Assembly (NCBI RefSeq): GCF_004343585.1
Contig: NZ_SLYW01000001.1
Coordinates: 186,001 to 250,000, forward strand
Length of the DNA stretch: 64,000 nt
Source: Neorhizobium sp. JUb45
GTDB taxonomy: Bacteria > Pseudomonadota > Alphaproteobacteria > Rhizobiales > Rhizobiaceae
Reading direction: 5' to 3'
In this document: positions 1 through 8,030 of the stretch, piece by piece
Layout of the letters: the number at the start of each line of letters is the position of its first letter
Position numbering within the stretch: position 1 is the stretch's first letter
The notes under the pieces: generated by a model
The model's database searches: none
Seen by the model: only the letters and a program-made list of their open reading frames with translations
Told to the model about the DNA's origin: nothing
Translations under genes and position numbers: made by a program

Positions 1-2
1 TG

Positions 3-1643
3 ATCGCCGATCATGAGGATGTCGAGGCGCTGATCATCGATCCCGCCAATCCGGCTCTGCGCGATGCCACCAATCTCTATCTCAAGGACATCAATGCGCT
101 TTTGAAATCCTCGGACATCTATGTGATGACCATGGACGGCGTCACGGTCGCCGCCAGCAATTTCGACAGCGCCACCAGTTTTGTCGGCGAAAATTTCAGT
201 TACCGACCTTATTTTCAGGAGGCGGCAGCCGGGCATCAGTCGCGCTTTTATGCGCTCGGCACCACATCGGCGAAACGCGGCTATTATTTCTCCTCGCCCA
301 TCGAAATCGGCGGCACCATCTATGGCGTCATCGTCTTTAAGGTGGATATCGACGGCATCGAAGCCTCATGGGGTGATGGCGACAGCCGCATCGTCGTGTC
401 GGACCCCGAAGGCATCATCTTCATGACCGGCACGCCGCGCTGGCTGTACAGCAGTGTTCTGCCGCTGACGCCGGAGCGGCTGGCCAATACCAAGGCGTCC
501 CGCCGGTATTCCGATGCGGTGCTGCGGGAACTGCCGGTGCAGCGTGGCTTTGATGGCGAGCATGCCATGCTGTCGATTTCCGAAGAGGGGGCCGACAAGG
601 AGTTTCTGGTTCTGTCGCAGCTTATGCCGGAAGCGGGATGGACTGTTGCGGTGCTGATGGACACGGCGTCGGTCAGGGCGCAGGCGCAGAACTCCACCAT
701 CGTCGCTATCCTGCTCGTCTGCCTCGCCTTTCTCGGCGGCGCCATTCTGGTGCAGCGGCGCATGCGGTTGGCGGAACGCATCAAGCTGCAGGCGGAAGCG
801 CAGGAAAACCTCGAGCGGCGGGTGGAGGAACGCACCGCCGATCTTGCCCGCGTCAACGGGCAGATCAAACAGGAAATCGCCGAACGGCGGCTGACGGAGC
901 GGCGGTTGCGGCGCACGCAGGCGGATCTGATCCAGGCCGGAAAACTGGCGGGGCTAGGCCAGATGTCGGCGGCGCTGAGCCACGAGTTCAACCAGCCGCT
1001 GGCGGCCACCAAAACCTATGCGGATAGCGCGGCACTGCTGATCGAGCGCGGGCGTCCGGGTGAGGCGAGCGACAATCTGCGGCGCATTTCGGCGCTGATC
1101 GATCGCATGGCCTCGATCAGCCGCCACTTACGCAACTTTGCCCGCAAGCCGGAGGAAAAACTGTCGGTGGTTTCCTTTGATGACGTGATGCGCGACACGC
1201 TGGAAATCGTCGATGCACGTCTACGCGCTGCCGATGCGGCACTGACGATCGAGATGGACAGTCCGCCGCCGGTGGTGCTGGCCGGCGCGGTGCGGTTGCA
1301 GCAGGTTCTGGTCAACATCATCACCAATGCCGCCGATGCCATCGAGGGGCTGGAGGACCGGCGTATCATCGTTTCGGCTGCCCGCAGCGATGACGGGCGT
1401 GTCGTGATCTGCGTGCGTGACCACGGTCCGGGCGTACCCGCCGCCATTCGCGAGCGCATCTTCGATCCGTTCTACACCACCAAGGGTGTCGGCAAGGGGC
1501 TGGGGCTTGGCCTGTCGATCTCCTACAATATCGTCAAGGATTTTGGCGGCAGCCTTGTTGCCACCGATCATCCGGACGGCGGCGCGGTGTTTGCCATTGA
1601 GCTGACCTCTGCCGATGCCGCCATCGGGAGGGCCGCCGAATGA
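3..1643 (+). CDS. dctB: DctB-like C4-dicarboxylate-type sensor histidine kinase (5' end outside window)
   Basis: The reading frame is open from base 3, so the start codon lies upstream of the window and the N-terminal membrane segment is missing. The visible part begins in a periplasmic dCache/PAS-like sensor domain of the DctB type. One membrane helix follows at about nt 690-760, then a coiled-coil linker rich in Glu and Arg (nt 790-930). Next come a HisKA domain with the phospho-accepting His in SHEFNQPLAATKTY (about nt 975) and a HATPase_c domain with an N-box (NIITNAADAIE) and G-boxes (DHGPGVP, GKGLGLGLS). In this family the kinase senses a periplasmic carboxylate and phosphorylates DctD. 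The stop codon overlaps the start of the response regulator by 4 nt, so the two are translationally coupled. Since tctCBA lies downstream and no dctA is present, the ligand is probably a tricarboxylate or related acid (inference). Confidence 0.88.
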   Translation: MADHEDVEALIIDPANPALRDATNLYLKDINALLKSSDIYVMTMDGVTVAASNFDSATSFVGENFSYRPYFQEAAAGHQSRFYALGTTSAKRGYYFSSPIEIGGTIYGVIVFKVDIDGIEASWGDGDSRIVVSDPEGIIFMTGTPRWLYSSVLPLTPERLANTKASRRYSDAVLRELPVQRGFDGEHAMLSISEEGADKEFLVLSQLMPEAGWTVAVLMDTASVRAQAQNSTIVAILLVCLAFLGGAILVQRRMRLAERIKLQAEAQENLERRVEERTADLARVNGQIKQEIAERRLTERRLRRTQADLIQAGKLAGLGQMSAALSHEFNQPLAATKTYADSAALLIERGRPGEASDNLRRISALIDRMASISRHLRNFARKPEEKLSVVSFDDVMRDTLEIVDARLRAADAALTIEMDSPPPVVLAGAVRLQQVLVNIITNAADAIEGLEDRRIIVSAARSDDGRVVICVRDHGPGVPAAIRERIFDPFYTTKGVGKGLGLGLSISYNIVKDFGGSLVATDHPDGGAVFAIELTSADAAIGRAAE

Positions 1644-2986
1644 GCGAGCAGCGTGTGCTTCTGATCGACGATGAGGAGGAATTGCGGCGCTCCACCAGCC
1701 AGGCGCTGGAACTGGCGGGCCTGCATGTGCAGACCTTCTCCAATGCCGATCATGTGCTGGAACTGACCGGTTTCAGTTTCGACGGTATCGTGGTGAGCGA
1801 TATCCGCATGCCGGGGCTGGATGGCATGACACTTCTGCACCGCATCCGCGAACTCGATGCGGAAATTCCGGTCATCCTTGTTACCGGCCATGGCGATGTG
1901 CAGCTGGCCGTGAAGGCGATGCGTGAGGGCGCCTATGATTTTCTCGAAAAACCCTTCACCGCCCAACATCTGGCCGGCATCATCCGTCGCGCACTCGACC
2001 GCCGCGCGCTGGTGCTGGAAAATCGTCGGCTGAAGGCTGTGGCCGGCAAACGCGACGATCTCGAAGCCCGGCTGCCGGGCCGGACGCAAGCCATGGTGGA
2101 CCTGCGTTACGCCATCCGCGCCATCGGCGCGACCGATGCCGATACGCTGGTGATCGGCGAGACCGGGGCGGGCAAGGAAGTGGTGGCGCGGGCGCTTCAC
2201 GATGTCAGCCCGCGCGCCAACCGGCCGTTTGTCGCCATCAACTGCGCGGCACTGCCGGAAAACCTGATCGAAAGCGAGCTTTTCGGCCATGAGCCGGGAG
2301 CGTTTCCGGGCGCGCTTCGGTCGCGTTACGGCAAATTCGAGCATGGCCGGGGCGGGACCATCCTGCTCGATGAGATCGGCTCCATGCCCTTCGATCTGCA
2401 GGCAAAATTCCTGCGGGTGCTGCAGGAGCGGGTGATCAACCGGCTCGGCTCCAATGAGACGGTGGAACTCGACGTGCGTTTCATCGCCACCAGCAAGGTC
2501 GATCTTGAGGCCGAGGTGCTGGCCGGGCGTTTTCGTGCCGATCTTCTCTACCGGTTGAATGTCGCGACCGTGCATGTGCCGTCTTTGCGGGAAAGGCGGG
2601 CGGATATTCCGTTGTTGTTCCTGCAATTGGTGCGGGAGGCGGCGGCGCGGTATGGTCGCGAGGATCAGCCGATTTCGCACGAGCTGCTCTCTACTGTCTC
2701 GCAGCGCGACTGGCCGGGCAATGTGCGTGAATTGCGCAATGCCGCTGACCGGCTTGTGCTCGGGCTTGATCTCAATCCAGGTGATATTTCGGGCTCTGCT
2801 AAATCGCCGGATGGACGGCTGGCGGAACGGGTGGCGGCGTTCGAGCGCACCGTGATTGCCGATGCCATCGCCGCGCATGGCGGGGCGCTGCGACCGGTTT
2901 ACGAACAGCTCGGCATTTCCCGCAAGACGCTTTACGAGAAGATGCAGCGGCATGGGCTGGACAAGAAATTGCTGGGTGCGGAGTAG
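1640..2986 (+). CDS. dctD: DctD-like sigma-54-dependent response regulator
   Basis: This 448-residue protein has the NtrC-type three-domain order. The receiver (1-120) has the acidic pair DDEEE, the phospho-Asp in VSDIRMP and the conserved Lys in LEKPF. The AAA+ domain has Walker A GETGAGKE and Walker B GGTILLDEI. A Fis-type helix-turn-helix lies at the C-terminus (GISRKTLYEKM). It would activate sigma-54 RNA polymerase from an upstream site when phosphorylated by the overlapping kinase. The loop that normally reads GAFTGA and contacts sigma-54 reads GAFPGA here (residues 220-225), with Pro replacing the usual Thr. I cannot tell whether this is normal for this subfamily. The likely target is the adjacent tctCBA operon. 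Confidence 0.9.
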   Translation: MSEQRVLLIDDEEELRRSTSQALELAGLHVQTFSNADHVLELTGFSFDGIVVSDIRMPGLDGMTLLHRIRELDAEIPVILVTGHGDVQLAVKAMREGAYDFLEKPFTAQHLAGIIRRALDRRALVLENRRLKAVAGKRDDLEARLPGRTQAMVDLRYAIRAIGATDADTLVIGETGAGKEVVARALHDVSPRANRPFVAINCAALPENLIESELFGHEPGAFPGALRSRYGKFEHGRGGTILLDEIGSMPFDLQAKFLRVLQERVINRLGSNETVELDVRFIATSKVDLEAEVLAGRFRADLLYRLNVATVHVPSLRERRADIPLLFLQLVREAAARYGREDQPISHELLSTVSQRDWPGNVRELRNAADRLVLGLDLNPGDISGSAKSPDGRLAERVAAFERTVIADAIAAHGGALRPVYEQLGISRKTLYEKMQRHGLDKKLLGAE

Positions 2987-3030
2987 GGGGCATACGGTTT
3001 TGCTACATTACCGGGACGGTGCGCCCATCC

Positions 3031-3054
3031 GATCTCCCCCCATGTGGGGGAGAT
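3031..3054. repeat. Short palindrome, half of a larger repeat family
   Basis: A near-perfect hairpin with arms GATCTCCCCC and GGGGGAGAT around a CATGT-like loop. The same GATCTCCCCC...GGGGGAGAT palindrome opens the larger repeat at 57583-57720, so this is probably a solo or degraded copy. It lies 45 nt after the dctD stop and could also act as a weak 3' hairpin. Confidence 0.6.
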
Positions 3055-3135
3055 AGAAGGGAGACCGTGGCGCCGTCCTCGTTCACCCAATTTGTTTTCG
3101 GCAGTCGATCCGCTAATCCCAAATGTGTCGAAATC

Positions 3136-3174
3136 CACCCATGTCATGCGCGCTATGGGTGAAACTCCACCCAT
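3136..3174. promoter_or_regulatory. Candidate activator binding region: three CACCCAT repeats
   Basis: CACCCAT occurs at 3136-3142, inverted as ATGGGTG at 3155-3161, and again direct at 3168-3174. The first pair forms an inverted repeat with half-site centres 19 bp apart, about two helical turns. It lies 140-180 nt upstream of tctC and about 65 nt upstream of the candidate -12 element. This suits an upstream activating sequence for the DctD-like regulator. Binding is inferred, not known. Confidence 0.45.
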
Positions 3175-3200
3175 TACCCCCACTGAACCTCTTGAAAAAC

Positions 3201-3216
3201 CGGCAAGCGCGAAGCG
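3201..3216 (+). promoter_or_regulatory. Candidate sigma-54 (-24/-12) promoter for tctCBA
   Basis: GG at 3202-3203 and GC at 3214-3215 are separated by exactly 10 nt, the invariant geometry of sigma-54 promoters. The -24 half (CGGCAAG) resembles TGGCACG, but the -12 half (AAGCG) is a poor match to TTGCA. The position between the CACCCAT repeats and tctC, next to a sigma-54 activator gene, is what lifts this above background. Confidence 0.35.
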
Positions 3217-3315
3217 GCTGATTGCGCAGGCCGAACAAGCTGCGGACAGATGAACCATTCGGACGAAGCGGGAGGAGCCGTGGCCGTCCGGTTCGGTTTA
3301 TCTGGGAGGGTAACA

Positions 3316-4299
3316 ATGAAAATCCTGAATACGATTTTGGGCGCGACGGTTTTTGCCGCCGCTGGCGTCATCGCGTCTGCTGCCTTTGCGCAGACTTTTC
3401 CGTCACGCTCGATCACCATGGTCGTGCCATTCGCGGCCGGTGGCCCGACCGATACGGTGGCGCGCCTCGTTGCTGAATCCATGTCGAAAGATCTCGGCCA
3501 GCAGATCGTCGTCGAAAATGTCGGCGGTGCCGGTGGCACGCTCGGTGCCGGTCGTGTCGCCAATGCGGATGCCGATGGTTATACCGTGCTGTTGCACCAT
3601 ATCGGCATGGCCACCAGCGCCACGCTTTACCGCAAGCTGCCCTATGACACGTTGAACGCCTTCGAATATGTCGGCCTCGTTACCGACGTGCCGATGACCG
3701 TCGTTGCCCGCAAGGATCTCGACGTCAAGGATTTCAAGGGTCTGGTGGAATATGCCAAGGCCAATAGCGACAAGGTGACGGTGGCCAATGCCGGTATCGG
3801 CGCTGCCTCGCATCTCTGCGGCATGCTGTTCATGTCGGCCATCGAAACGCCGCTCGTCACCGTGCCCTACAAGGGCACCGGCCCGGCCATGACCGACCTT
3901 TTGGGCGGTCAGGTCGATATCATGTGCGACCAGACCACCAACACCACCAAGCAGATCCAGGGTGGCACGATCAAGGCTTACGCCGTCACCTCGCCGGAGC
4001 GTCTGGCCATTTTCAAGGATATCCCGACGGTTGCCGAAGAAGGTGTTCCCGCCATGCAGGTGGGCATCTGGCACGGCATCTACACGCCGAAGGGCACGCC
4101 GAAAGAGGCCAATGATCGCTTGTCCAAGGCGTTGCAGGTGGCTCTGAAGGACCCGAACATCGCGTCGCGTTTCGCCGAACTCGGCACGCTGCCTTCGCCG
4201 GAGGCCGATGGCACGCCGGCTGCGCTGAAGGCAAAGCTGGAAAGCGAAATCGCCCGCTGGGAACCGGTCATCAAGGCGGCTGGTCAGTACGCGGACTGA
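3316..4299 (+). CDS. tctC: Tripartite tricarboxylate transporter substrate-binding protein
   Basis: This 327-residue periplasmic protein belongs to the Bug/TctC family and captures carboxylates for the TctAB membrane complex. A signal peptide with an AFA|Q cleavage site covers about residues 1-25, followed by FPSRSITMVVPFAAGGPTDT, the family's ligand-loop motif. The frame is open upstream to an ATG at 3250. The ATG at 3316 is preferred because it has a GGGAGGG ribosome site 6 nt upstream and starts directly with the signal peptide. A 180-bp palindromic repeat separates it from tctB. The exact substrate cannot be read from sequence. Confidence 0.92.
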   Translation: MKILNTILGATVFAAAGVIASAAFAQTFPSRSITMVVPFAAGGPTDTVARLVAESMSKDLGQQIVVENVGGAGGTLGAGRVANADADGYTVLLHHIGMATSATLYRKLPYDTLNAFEYVGLVTDVPMTVVARKDLDVKDFKGLVEYAKANSDKVTVANAGIGAASHLCGMLFMSAIETPLVTVPYKGTGPAMTDLLGGQVDIMCDQTTNTTKQIQGGTIKAYAVTSPERLAIFKDIPTVAEEGVPAMQVGIWHGIYTPKGTPKEANDRLSKALQVALKDPNIASRFAELGTLPSPEADGTPAALKAKLESEIARWEPVIKAAGQYAD

Positions 4300-4337
4300 G
4301 GGCCGGTTTCGGTCATCTGACCCGTCCAAGTGGCCTA

Positions 4338-4517
4338 GCCCCTCACCAACAAAATCTACGACTTGGCTGCGCCAAGGCCGTGATTTTGTAACCTCTCCCG
4401 CAAGGGGAGAGGGAGGGGTGCCGAACTCGCCGCGCATTACCTCTCCCCTTGTGGGAGAGGAAGCAATTTCAACATCTTGGCCTCAAGGCCAAGTGTTAGA
4501 AATTGCAGGTGAGGGGC
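4338..4517. repeat. RIME-like mosaic palindromic element, copy 1
   Basis: A 180-bp element bounded by 10-bp perfect terminal inverted repeats, GCCCCTCACC at 4338 and GGTGAGGGGC ending at 4517. Inside are four hairpins in order: a CAAAATC/GATTTTG arm with inner CTTGG/CCAAG, CCTCTCCC/GGGGAGAGG, CCTCTCCCC/GGGAGAGG, and a GCAATTTC/GAAATTGC arm with inner CTTGGC/GCCAAG-type pairing. The architecture matches the element at 9318-9496. This is the organisation known for Rhizobium intergenic mosaic elements. It sits between the binding-protein gene and the first membrane gene. Confidence 0.8.
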
Positions 4518-4574
4518 AAGGTCCTTGGTCTGGTGAGATCTGATGTGCAGTCCAATGCATAGTTTGGAGACACC

Positions 4575-5036
4575 ATGAATTCCCTGAAATTCGACAGAAC
4601 CAATCTCATCTGCGGGCTGATCTTCGTCGGCATCGGCATCTTCTTCGCGCTTCAGTCGCTGGATCTGGAACTCGGCACGGCATTCCGCATGGGGCCGGGG
4701 TATTTCCCGTTCATCCTGGCGCTCGCGCTCATCCTGTTCGGCGGCATCATTCTGGTGCAGTCGCTGCGGGTGGAACATGAGCCGATCAGCGGTATCGCCT
4801 GGCGCGGCATGATCTTCATTCTCGCCGCTCCCATCCTGTTCGGCATCACCGTGCGCGGCCTCGGTTTTGGTCCGGCGCTGTTCATTTCCGCCTTCGTCGC
4901 CTGTTTTGCCTCGACGCGGATGAAGCCGCTTCCGGCTTTGGCGCTTTCGGTGGCTGTGACGTTTTTCTCCATCCTGGTTTTTACCTACGGGCTCGGTCTG
5001 CCGTTCCGTCTCGTCGGCCCCTGGCTCGGTTATTAG
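4575..5036 (+). CDS. tctB: Tripartite tricarboxylate transporter small membrane subunit
   Basis: A 153-residue integral membrane protein with four predicted helices, the usual size for TctB. It is the poorly conserved small partner of TctA. The motif RMGPGYFPFILAL after the first helix is typical of the family. It lies 12 nt upstream of tctA in one operon. Energy coupling in these systems is by ion gradient rather than ATP, and no ATPase gene is present here. Confidence 0.9.
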   Translation: MNSLKFDRTNLICGLIFVGIGIFFALQSLDLELGTAFRMGPGYFPFILALALILFGGIILVQSLRVEHEPISGIAWRGMIFILAAPILFGITVRGLGFGPALFISAFVACFASTRMKPLPALALSVAVTFFSILVFTYGLGLPFRLVGPWLGY

Positions 5037-5048
5037 GATCAGCGCGAC

Positions 5049-6554
5049 ATGGAACTTTTTGACAATCTCGCGCTCGGATTTTCGACCGCAACCTCGCTTG
5101 AAAACCTGTTCTTCTGCCTGATCGGCGTGCTGCTCGGCACGCTGATCGGCGTGTTGCCGGGCATCGGCGCCACCGCCACCATCGCCATGCTGTTGCCGAT
5201 CACATTCCAGCTGGAGCCGGTTTCCTCGCTGATTATGCTCGCCGGCATCTATTACGGTGCGCAATATGGCGGCTCCACCACCGCCATCCTCATCAACATG
5301 CCGGGTGAATCCTCATCCGCCGTCACCGCCATCGATGGCTACCAGATGGCCCGCAAGGGCAAGGCCGGTGCGGCACTGGCGATCGCCGCCATCGGTTCGT
5401 TTTTCGCCGGCACCGTCTCCACCTTTCTTGTCGCCATCTTTGCGCCGCCGCTCACCGTGATCGCGCTGAAATTCGGCGCCGCCGAATATTTCTCGCTGAT
5501 GGTGGTCGGCCTCGTCTCCTCCATCGCGCTGGCGCATGGCTCGATCATCAAGGCGCTGGCCATGGTGTCGCTCGGCCTTCTGCTAGGCCTTGTCGGCACC
5601 GACATCTATTCCGGCACGCCGCGCTTCACGCTAGGCATTCGCGAATACTCCGACGGGCTGAACTTTGTCGCCGTCGCCGTCGGTATCTTTGGCGTCGCGG
5701 AAATCCTGCGCAATCTGGAAAACGAAAGCACCCGCACGGTGCTGATGTCGAAGGTGAGCGGACTGATGCCGAGCCGAGAGGATTTTCGCGCGATGATCGC
5801 ACCTGTGCTGCGCGGCACGGCGGTCGGCTCCATCCTTGGTATCCTGCCGGGCGGCGGGGCGATCCTTGCGGCCTTCGCGTCCTACACGATCGAAAAGAAG
5901 GTCTCAAAGCACCCGGAAGAGTTCGGTCATGGCGCGATTGCCGGTGTTGCAGGCCCCGAAAGCGCCAACAATGCCGGTGCGCAGACCTCGTTCATCCCGC
6001 TCCTGACGCTCGGTATTCCGGCCAACCCGGTGATGGCGCTGATGATCGGTGCGATGATCATCCAGGGTATCGTACCCGGCCCGAATGTGGCGTCCGAACA
6101 GCCAGCTCTGTTCTGGGGCATCATCGCCTCGATGTGGATCGGCAACCTGATGCTGGTCATCCTCAATCTGCCGCTGATCGGGCTGTGGGTGAAGCTTCTG
6201 ACCATTCCCTACTACGTGCTCTTCCCCATCATCATGGCGTTCTGCTCGATCGGGGTCTACAGCGTCTCGTCCAATGTCTACGACCTCTATGCCGTCGCCT
6301 TTTTCGGTTTCATAGGTTACGTGCTGGTAAAACTGCGCTGCGAACCGGCACCGCTTCTGCTCGGCTTCGTACTCGGGCCTTTGCTGGAAGAGAACCTGCG
6401 GCGTGCGATGATCCTGTCGCGCGGTGATGCGACGACCTTCATCACCCGGCCGATCAGCGCCGGATTGCTGTTCATCGCTGCGGCTGTTCTGGTCATCGTC
6501 TTCCTGCCAAGCGTCAAGGCAAAGCGCGAAACGGTGTTTCAGGAAGAGGATTGA
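5049..6554 (+). CDS. tctA: Tripartite tricarboxylate transporter large membrane subunit
   Basis: This 501-residue protein has about 11-12 membrane helices. The TctA signature loops are present: GVLPGIGATATIAMLLP, YYGAQYGGSTTAILINMPGE, and the repeated half with ILPGGGAILAAF and GPESANNAGAQTSFIPLLTLGIP. It forms the permease with TctB and takes ligand from TctC. It is the last gene of the operon and is followed by a REP-type palindrome at 6605, between it and the convergent lacI-type gene. Confidence 0.95.
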   Translation: MELFDNLALGFSTATSLENLFFCLIGVLLGTLIGVLPGIGATATIAMLLPITFQLEPVSSLIMLAGIYYGAQYGGSTTAILINMPGESSSAVTAIDGYQMARKGKAGAALAIAAIGSFFAGTVSTFLVAIFAPPLTVIALKFGAAEYFSLMVVGLVSSIALAHGSIIKALAMVSLGLLLGLVGTDIYSGTPRFTLGIREYSDGLNFVAVAVGIFGVAEILRNLENESTRTVLMSKVSGLMPSREDFRAMIAPVLRGTAVGSILGILPGGGAILAAFASYTIEKKVSKHPEEFGHGAIAGVAGPESANNAGAQTSFIPLLTLGIPANPVMALMIGAMIIQGIVPGPNVASEQPALFWGIIASMWIGNLMLVILNLPLIGLWVKLLTIPYYVLFPIIMAFCSIGVYSVSSNVYDLYAVAFFGFIGYVLVKLRCEPAPLLLGFVLGPLLEENLRRAMILSRGDATTFITRPISAGLLFIAAAVLVIVFLPSVKAKRETVFQEED

Positions 6555-6604
6555 GGGTTTGGCTCGGCGCAGGTGGTCGGGAAGGTCGAAAACCTCTCCT
6601 CCGC

Positions 6605-6687
6605 CATCCTCGGCCTTGTGCCGAGGATCTGCGACCGCCTGATATTTTTGGCGTGGTCAGATCCTCGGGACAGGCCCGAGGATGACG
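6605..6687. repeat. REP-type double palindrome (CCTCGG family)
   Basis: Two hairpins, ATCCTCGGCcttgtGCCGAGGAT and GATCCTCGGGacagGCCCGAGGAT followed by GACG, are joined by about 35 nt. Related units occur at 15624, 19979, 36426 and 41144. Here it fills the gap between convergent genes and could act as a bidirectional transcription barrier. Confidence 0.75.
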
Positions 6688-6726
6688 AAAACATGCGAGC
6701 CGGATTGGCCGTCGAGGTCCGATTTT

Positions 6727-7785
6727 TTATTCCTCAGCCAGCCTCTGCAAATGCTGCAGTTCCTCCACCGGCACCGGTCCAGCAATCCGCCGCAACAGCA
6801 TCTGCCCCATCAGCAGCCCTGCCTCGGACAAATCCTCGTAGATCGTTTCCACGCGTGGCCGGATCTGGTCGAACAGACCCGATGTCTGCTTGGCGACAAA
6901 ATCCACCTCGCGGCCGGGCAGAAGCCCGTGGTCGTGGCAGGCTGCCATGATCGCCATGGCCACCACTTCGCCGCCGCAGACAAAGCCATCCGGCGGCGAG
7001 GACTGGTGCAGGCGCTGGTCGAAATAGCGGCGGATATCGTCGGACTTGCTGTCCAGCGAAATGCCGGTGGCGATCTCGTAGCCGACGCCTTCCTCGCGCA
7101 CCGCCGTCATGAAACCGTGGCGCATGTGGTGAGAGAAGGTGAAGGTGTCGGGTGGCAGCACGATCGCCAGTTTTGCGCAGCCCGAGGCGATCAGCTTCTT
7201 GGCCGCCCGGTAGGCGAAATCGTAATTGTCGTAATCGACGAAGGGATGCGGTGTCGCAAGTTCTGTGCGGCCATGACAGATGAACGGAAAATCGTTCTGC
7301 ATCAGCAGTTTGACCCGGTCGTCCATCGGCTGGGTGCGGGTGAAGATGATGCCGTCGGCCAGCCGGTTGCGCAGGATATGTTCCACCGGTTCGATCTGTG
7401 GACTGTCGGAAAAATGCGGTGAGATGACGAGGTGGTAGGGCGTGCCGCGCAGCGCTGCCGTCAGCCCGTTGATCATCGAGGTGGCGTAGCCGAGAATTTC
7501 CTCGTGCGGATCGAGGATCAGGCTGATCACCTGCGTGCGGCCGGTGCGCAGGCGTTGGGCGGCGCGATCCGGCAGATAGCCGATTTCGGCAGCCACGTGC
7601 GCCACGCGCTGGCGCGTTTCCAGCGCGATCTGCGGCGCGCCGGCAAGCGCCCGCGACACGGTGGTAACAGCAAGGCCGGTCAGGTCGGCAATCGTCCGCA
7701 ATGTTGGTTTGGCGGCATCGCTTCCGCGCACAGCGCCTTTTGCGCGACGTACGGGACGGCGCTCCTTAAGATCGTCCAGCGGCAT
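6727..7785 (-). CDS. LacI-family transcriptional regulator
   Basis: A 352-residue repressor with an N-terminal LacI helix-turn-helix (LRTIADLTGLAVTTVSRALAG, about residues 29-49) after a basic leader. A hinge and a periplasmic-binding-protein-like sugar-sensing core follow. The frame extends upstream, but the ATG at 7785 has a GGAGGA ribosome site 9 nt before it. The gene is divergent from the sugar ABC operon starting at 8031, so the operator should lie in 7786-8030. By family knowledge it would repress the operon until a sugar or derivative binds. Confidence 0.88.
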   Translation of the reverse strand: MPLDDLKERRPVRRAKGAVRGSDAAKPTLRTIADLTGLAVTTVSRALAGAPQIALETRQRVAHVAAEIGYLPDRAAQRLRTGRTQVISLILDPHEEILGYATSMINGLTAALRGTPYHLVISPHFSDSPQIEPVEHILRNRLADGIIFTRTQPMDDRVKLLMQNDFPFICHGRTELATPHPFVDYDNYDFAYRAAKKLIASGCAKLAIVLPPDTFTFSHHMRHGFMTAVREEGVGYEIATGISLDSKSDDIRRYFDQRLHQSSPPDGFVCGGEVVAMAIMAACHDHGLLPGREVDFVAKQTSGLFDQIRPRVETIYEDLSEAGLLMGQMLLRRIAGPVPVEELQHLQRLAEE

Positions 7786-7956
7786 CAGGCAGTCCTCCTC
7801 CACGACGCACGGCTGGCTGGAGACCGCACGACATTGTGAAAACGTTGCAAAAGCCAACTGATATTTCAAGTTCTGTTTTCGTCGATCCGTGTATTTCGAT
7901 GAAATTCAGACATTTAGGGGCATTTTTCGGGTTTTTGACAAACTGCAATTGGCGGG

Positions 7957-7987
7957 TTGACAGCGACCATGGTTGTATCGTTATAAA
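7957..7987 (+). promoter_or_regulatory. Candidate sigma-70 promoter for the sugar ABC operon
   Basis: TTGACA at 7957-7962 and TTATAAA at 7981-7987 are 18 nt apart, giving a near-consensus housekeeping promoter about 45 nt upstream of the binding-protein start. A second TTGACA at 7935 has no good -10 partner. No clear LacI palindrome overlaps the site. Confidence 0.5.
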
Positions 7988-8030
7988 TTTGCATATCCGG
8001 AGAGGAGCCCGGATTTGAGGGAGAGAGATC

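Noticed and set aside
1568-2953. 461-codon open frame on the minus strand opposite dctD
   Set aside because: It mirrors the codon pattern of dctD (GC-rich third positions leave the antisense frame open) and has no domain or ribosome site.
7834-7853. GAAAACGTTGCAA-like sequence as LacI operator between lacI and the sugar operon
   Set aside because: The central CG is present but the half-sites do not match each other well; too weak to report as an operator.
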